NCBI GenBank assembly: GCA_963921795.1
Contig: OY997641.1
Coordinates: 30,769,413 to 30,833,412 of the forward strand
DNA length: 64,000 nucleotides
Direction of reading: 5' to 3'
DNA from: Nannobrachium achirus
Lineage: Eukaryota; Chordata; Actinopteri; Myctophiformes; Myctophidae
Shown here: positions 60,301 through 64,000 of the stretch, piece by piece
Numbering within the stretch: the first letter of the stretch is position 1
How the letters are laid out: each line of letters starts with the position of its first letter
The notes under the pieces: generated by a model
Told to the model about the DNA's origin: nothing
Seen by the model: only the letters and a program-made list of their open reading frames with translations
Databases searched by the model: none
Made by a program: the position numbers and the translations under genes

Positions 60301-61866
60301 AGCATCTTGAAAACATTGCTTGCGTCCTCTGTTCCTTCCTGATGAGGTTCGAACATCCAGTGGCAAATAATGTCCGATTTCTCCACAGCTCCGCACATAT
60401 CCATTGACATGTTCCAGGAAAAGTTTTAGGCAGTGTTGATAACTGGGAGTCCCCGATGATCTTCCAGAATGACTTGAGGTCCGGGTTAAAAAGAGGTTCT
60501 GGGTTTAGATTGTAACCTTTCATCCGTGTGGGTCCAGGTTTTACACGATAAAAACACTGCTTCTCGGAGCAGGGGGCTTTTTTAGCTTGAATGGTCATGT
60601 TTCTTAAAAATGTTCTTAGGAGCGCTGAGATAAAAAGCTCCTGTATTCAACATCTCAGAGTCGCCTGAGACGGAAATAAAATAAAATAAAATAAGATAAG
60701 ACTGAGACGAAAACAAAGACGTGTAAGCGTAAAGCATGAAGATTTCCGTCAGAACGTTCTGTTCTGGAACATAAAGGAAATCTACCAATTAAAATAACCA
60801 CGCTATTTCTTATGTGATTAAGTAGCTGGAAACAGCTATTATTAATAAAATAACCACGCGATTTGTTATGTGGTTAAGTGGCTGGGTTATGCACTGGCCA
60901 AGAGATTCTCCCTTCAGAACAATTGCTTTTGTTCTGGGTACACTAAACAAAATCGCGTAAAGATTTCCTTCAGGACAGAAATAACTTTCGTCCTGGCAAC
61001 ACTAAACTGGAGTCTCGTGCTAAATAACACCAACTAATAATATGGACAAGCATGAATCTGTGACCAACAGTCTGCTATGTCCTCAGAACAGGAAACCGCA
61101 GTCCCTATTCTGTTACTCAAACGTGCAACGAAAAGCGATAAAACAATAGACTACAAAACATTAAACAATAAAAATGCAGCTGTGTTAAGAGCTAGCTAGA
61201 CTCTTAAGACAGCAGGTATAAACGTATGACCTGGGTTCTGTTGAATTAGGACAGTGTGTGAGAATGAAGCCCGCCTCTCAAGTCTCTGTGAGAGAAACTG
61301 TCTGTGTCCGGTCCCTGGTGTGGAACGCTGTGCCAGAGCCAACCCTGGCTGCCTCCATTTCGGCTTTCTTCAGACGATATGTTGATGTGGGAGAGAGTCA
61401 TCATATCTGAATTCCTTTCTCCATATGGGCAAAAATGGTGCAATTGTGGGGCACCTAGAAACAACCTGTTTCATTTCCTCATTGTCTATCTTAGCCATTA
61501 AAGCTGTTATCAGTTCATTCTCCAAGCTTTGAAGAGACGCTTCAATTCAAAGGTGTTGTTCCGTTTGTAAAAAGGTTGTTTAGATTTCGGCAGGTGTTTT
61601 CTGCCTTCCTGTGCCGCGCTCAGGAGGAAAAAACGTGGAGGGAGTCCTTTCAGTGTTACTCCGTGGGAGTCAGGGGAAACGTCTGATAATATCCTCGGCT
61701 GGTTGTTACTAGCAGAGATGAACGAAGTGGGATTCCAAAACAAACTGTCCAGCTGTATCGAATCCATAAACGTCAAATCAGTAGAAATCCGTAACTGGTT
61801 CTAGCAGCGGAGAAGACAAAATGAGTCCAACAATGTTGAGTCCCCAATATCTCCTCGGAGCTAATC
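57373..61866 (-). other. LTR element interior, no recognised protein
   Basis: 4.5 kb of AT-rich sequence. Minus-strand open frames of 60-100 codons (for example 60299-60598 and 61510-61776) have no retrotransposon motif. Imperfect internal duplications are visible (about 59455-59525 against 59630-59720, sharing 'acaagagcgaatga', and 60788-60820 against 60848-60880, 'ataaccacgc'). A poly-G run is at 60271-60284 and a half palindromic module (GTAGCAGATCGACAAGCTCA) at 60214-60245. Confidence 0.6.
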
Positions 61867-61884
61867 CGGCAATCGAATGGGCCA
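61867..61884 (-). promoter_or_regulatory. candidate primer-binding site
   Basis: The minus strand reads TGGCCCATTCGATTGCCG two bases inside the 5' LTR. TGG is the complement of tRNA CCA. I cannot match the rest to a tRNA from memory. Confidence 0.45.
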
Positions 61885-61886
61885 TT

Positions 61887-62403
61887 TGATGGAATTTTGG
61901 ATCATATTCCATATGGATAAACAGTTTTCCCCAATCATAATAAAATACTCCACACAATGAATGAGACCACACCGGAGAATATGCGTTTTTGTGTTGAAGT
62001 TTAGTCAGAGTTCAAAGTACTGTACAAGTACAGTATAGCAAAATCACCCATCGTAAGCTCTCTGAGTACAAAGCATAATGATTCCACATATATAGTTGAA
62101 TGTGTACAGCATAAAATACATTAGTCACATTATGATTGGACAATTAAACATAACAATGGATCATGAGATGGTGTTGTGACTGAGTCTCGTGAACTCAGAA
62201 GCAAGGATGTAGAATGTTTTGGTTTCTCATTATCCAGTGTCCGGGACACTTTGACATTTCGCCGGTCAATCTTTCTGTCCCTGGAGTGGGGCAGATTCTC
62301 GTCTCGTGCATTAGTTATCAGATCAAAACATCATGGCATTGACTTTTAACACTGAGAATGATATCTATACCATGTTAAACAACAATAACATATTGTACTA
62401 TCA
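61887..62403 (-). repeat. 5' LTR (minus-strand element)
   Basis: Partner of 56844-57360. Visible identity implies a recent insertion. Confidence 0.92.
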
Positions 62404-62551
62404 AATATATATATATAAAAAGAATAATTAATTACAAATGCACTTAATGAGACTGAAATAGCAAAGTCTAGTATCAGATTTGGCATCTGGTGGGTTTGTT
62501 GTGGAGACATAGACACATTTTGATCATGTCACAAGGCAAACTTTTGGCAAG

Positions 62552-62605
62552 AATAGCAGGTCTACAAGCAGGTCTTCAAGCTCACAAAGTGTCACGACGT
62601 GACCC
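62552..62605. repeat. palindromic module relic, partly duplicated
   Basis: GAATAGCAGGTCTACAAGCA, then 'ggtcttcaagctcacaaagt'. The left arm is duplicated and the right arm lost. Confidence 0.6.
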
Positions 62606-62954
62606 AAATTAGGTGAAAATAAGGGGACCATGTACAGACCCCTGGGTGACCCCGACACCAAAGTATATAAGAAGAACGACCTATTGAAGCACATACAGCA
62701 TGATTTGTAACTATTATAGTGAGCTCTAGTCCCATCTGACTCGTTATTTTATGACATGAACTCTCTTCTCTCTCTCGGGGAGAGAGCTAATGTGATATAA
62801 TGGTGTCAAGGGACGCGGGGGGAAAACAAATGCTCTCTGCGCACCGAAACATCACAGGGAAAACGTGAGGTGGACCATGCAGAGGCCAGGCCGCTGCTGC
62901 GGTCAGAATCATGCCTTCCTGCCATAAACTCTTAAATTGATTGCTAGAAGGGGA

Positions 62955-62961
<7 letters not shown>

Positions 62962-63002
<41 letters not shown>
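62962..63002. repeat. (AG)n microsatellite
   Basis: About 20 AG units. Confidence 0.95.
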
Positions 63003-63009
<7 letters not shown>

Positions 63010-63178
63010 GAGGGCTTTGGAGAAAAAGGGCTGCCAGAACTGAGTGACATAGGAACAAGGAACACGAAGACATTTGGAACAAAACTGTTCATCAAAGAAG
63101 AAAGTGGAGGGGTTGGGGTGTTAGGGGTAGCCTAGTCTCCAGCCAGACAACTATTCCACAATCTCCGAATGCTATATA

Positions 63179-63415
63179 GAGTCTGGAACTACAGCTCCTG
63201 AACGGCGAGTAATGGAAACTGACATTTCTGTTCATGAAAATATATTTTAAATTTAAAATGTCATTTCTGCTAAGCAGTGAGCTAAATAAGCTTAGATGAT
63301 TTTTATTTATATAATGTCAAATGTGCACGATGTTAAAAACAAAACGGAAGTGGGGAGGAGGCTTCACTTCCGCTTTAACCGGATACTCGCCGTTCTTTTT
63401 TCGTTATGCCAGACT
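63179..63415. mobile_element. TIR-bounded short element, candidate
   Basis: Left 'agtctggaac...' with GAACGGCGAGTA and right TACTCGCCGTTC with '...gccagact' are inverted. The interior of about 160 bp is AT-rich. Target duplication not clear. Confidence 0.5.
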
Positions 63416-63835
63416 GTATGACGGGAGCATTTCCAAATCGCGGAGTCAACAGTCTGGCCACGCGAGGAATTGACAAGAGGGGAAGGTCTGTGACTAATCT
63501 GTAGGCCTAAGCATAGCAGAGTTAATGGGGAGAAGGGTTAAAGTCAATCTATGGTCCTAAAGGCTCTTAGCGATATTACACCCGGAAGGGCATGTGATCA
63601 CACAACCAGAACAGATCAATAGGATCCCATCTCATCACGTCTCATCCACATCACATACACTGTACGGAGACGACACTTCCTTAGACCAAGATCCAACATA
63701 ATAAGGTTTTAACAGACACGGAGATCAGCTACAGATTGAATTCTATTTTGTTTGAGATTTCAATTGAGAAAATCTCACAGTCAACCTCTGTGTGGGAAAA
63801 CTATCTACATGTGTTCTATTTCAAGATATTTAGTT

Positions 63836-64000
63836 TTTTTTACAACAAGGGTTCATAATATTGTAGATTGTAATTAGAGAAAATATGAGTGTTAAAATGT
63901 TTAATTTTAACTGCTTTCTATCATTTTAGCGATTTGAACTATTTTGATTTCAGTGGGTGGGGGCAAACGTGGCAAAACATGTATTTTTAGACACAAAATA
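63836..64000. repeat. copy of composite repeat, runs off window
   Basis: 'acaacaagggttcata', 'attgtaattagagaaaa' and 'ttttagacacaa' match 55880-56050. Cut by the window edge. Confidence 0.7.

Larger units (their letters stand above)
56844..62403 (-). mobile_element. non-autonomous LTR retrotransposon (LARD-like)
   Basis: Two 517-bp direct repeats (56844-57360 and 61887-62403) begin TG and end CA, and flank a 4526-bp interior. The outside flanks share the 5-bp repeat AATAT (56839-56843 and 62404-62408). A purine-rich GGAGGGAAT on the minus strand abuts the left LTR, and a TGG-starting candidate primer-binding site lies 2 nt inside the right LTR, so transcription would run right to left. The interior shows no gag, protease, RT, RNase H or integrase motif in any long frame, as in large retrotransposon derivatives (LARDs), which depend on a related autonomous element. 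Confidence 0.88.

Noticed and set aside
60168..61972. Short minus-strand open frames in the LTR element as gag or env
   Set aside because: No motifs. One crosses the LTR border. I cannot support a protein.
56844..62403. Plain segmental duplication of 517 bp
   Set aside because: TG...CA ends, 5-bp AATAT flanks, purine tract and TGG site together fit an LTR element better.

Overview
The window looks like gene-poor teleost fish DNA. The evidence is many long CA/GT and CT/AG microsatellites, an internal TTAGGG run, tRNA-derived SINE heads, LINE 3' tails of the kind common in fish genomes, swarms of hAT-like MITEs and a vertebrate-type DIRS retrotransposon. No complete host protein-coding gene is visible. 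Two short segments with good splice-site context (1389-1474 and 39203-39290) could be orphan exons of a gene with very long introns. Everything else that can be named is mobile or tandem-repetitive.

Layout. 1-10 kb: nested hAT-like MITEs (several with clear 8-bp target duplications), a second MITE family called X here (ends like ATCGTCGTTGTCGGG), LINE and tRNA relics, GT tracts and a 30-bp-class minisatellite. 10-17 kb: a CT tract facing an AG tract, telomere-like repeats, a fish repeat with a duplicated 128-bp segment, more GT/CA tracts and a double-ended MITE at 16032-16583. 17-31 kb: X copies, minisatellites with 43-bp and 35-bp units, a hAT-like element inside a 41-bp direct repeat, two small hAT-like MITEs and a foldback element. 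31-48 kb: a 245-bp near-perfect foldback, SINEs, a hAT-like element with an internal duplication, LINE 3' ends and further hAT-like copies. 48.9-55.6 kb: a complete DIRS1-like tyrosine-recombinase retrotransposon. 56.8-62.4 kb: an LTR element with apparently identical 517-bp LTRs, a 5-bp target duplication and no recognisable gag or pol, lying on the minus strand.

The DIRS element is the only substantial coding unit. It has 157-bp inverted terminal repeats that look identical, a TATA box in the left one, a gag region, an RT-RNase H-methyltransferase-like ORF, a tyrosine recombinase ORF and an internal complementary region whose two halves match the two outer termini with a 3-nt overlap. By the usual model, reverse transcription gives a single-stranded circle closed on the internal complementary region, and the recombinase inserts the double-stranded circle without a target duplication. 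This copy appears damaged: an in-frame TAG and an indel in gag, a rearranged repeat array inside gag, and a second catalytic Asp of the RT changed to Val (YIDV).

The most unusual pattern is a short palindromic module whose arm reads close to GATCTACAAGCTCACAACGC. It occurs at about 28 places, 13 of them near-complete hairpins, and lies inside at least six otherwise unrelated repeat families. Each host family carries its own version of the loop. I know of no described element that matches it.
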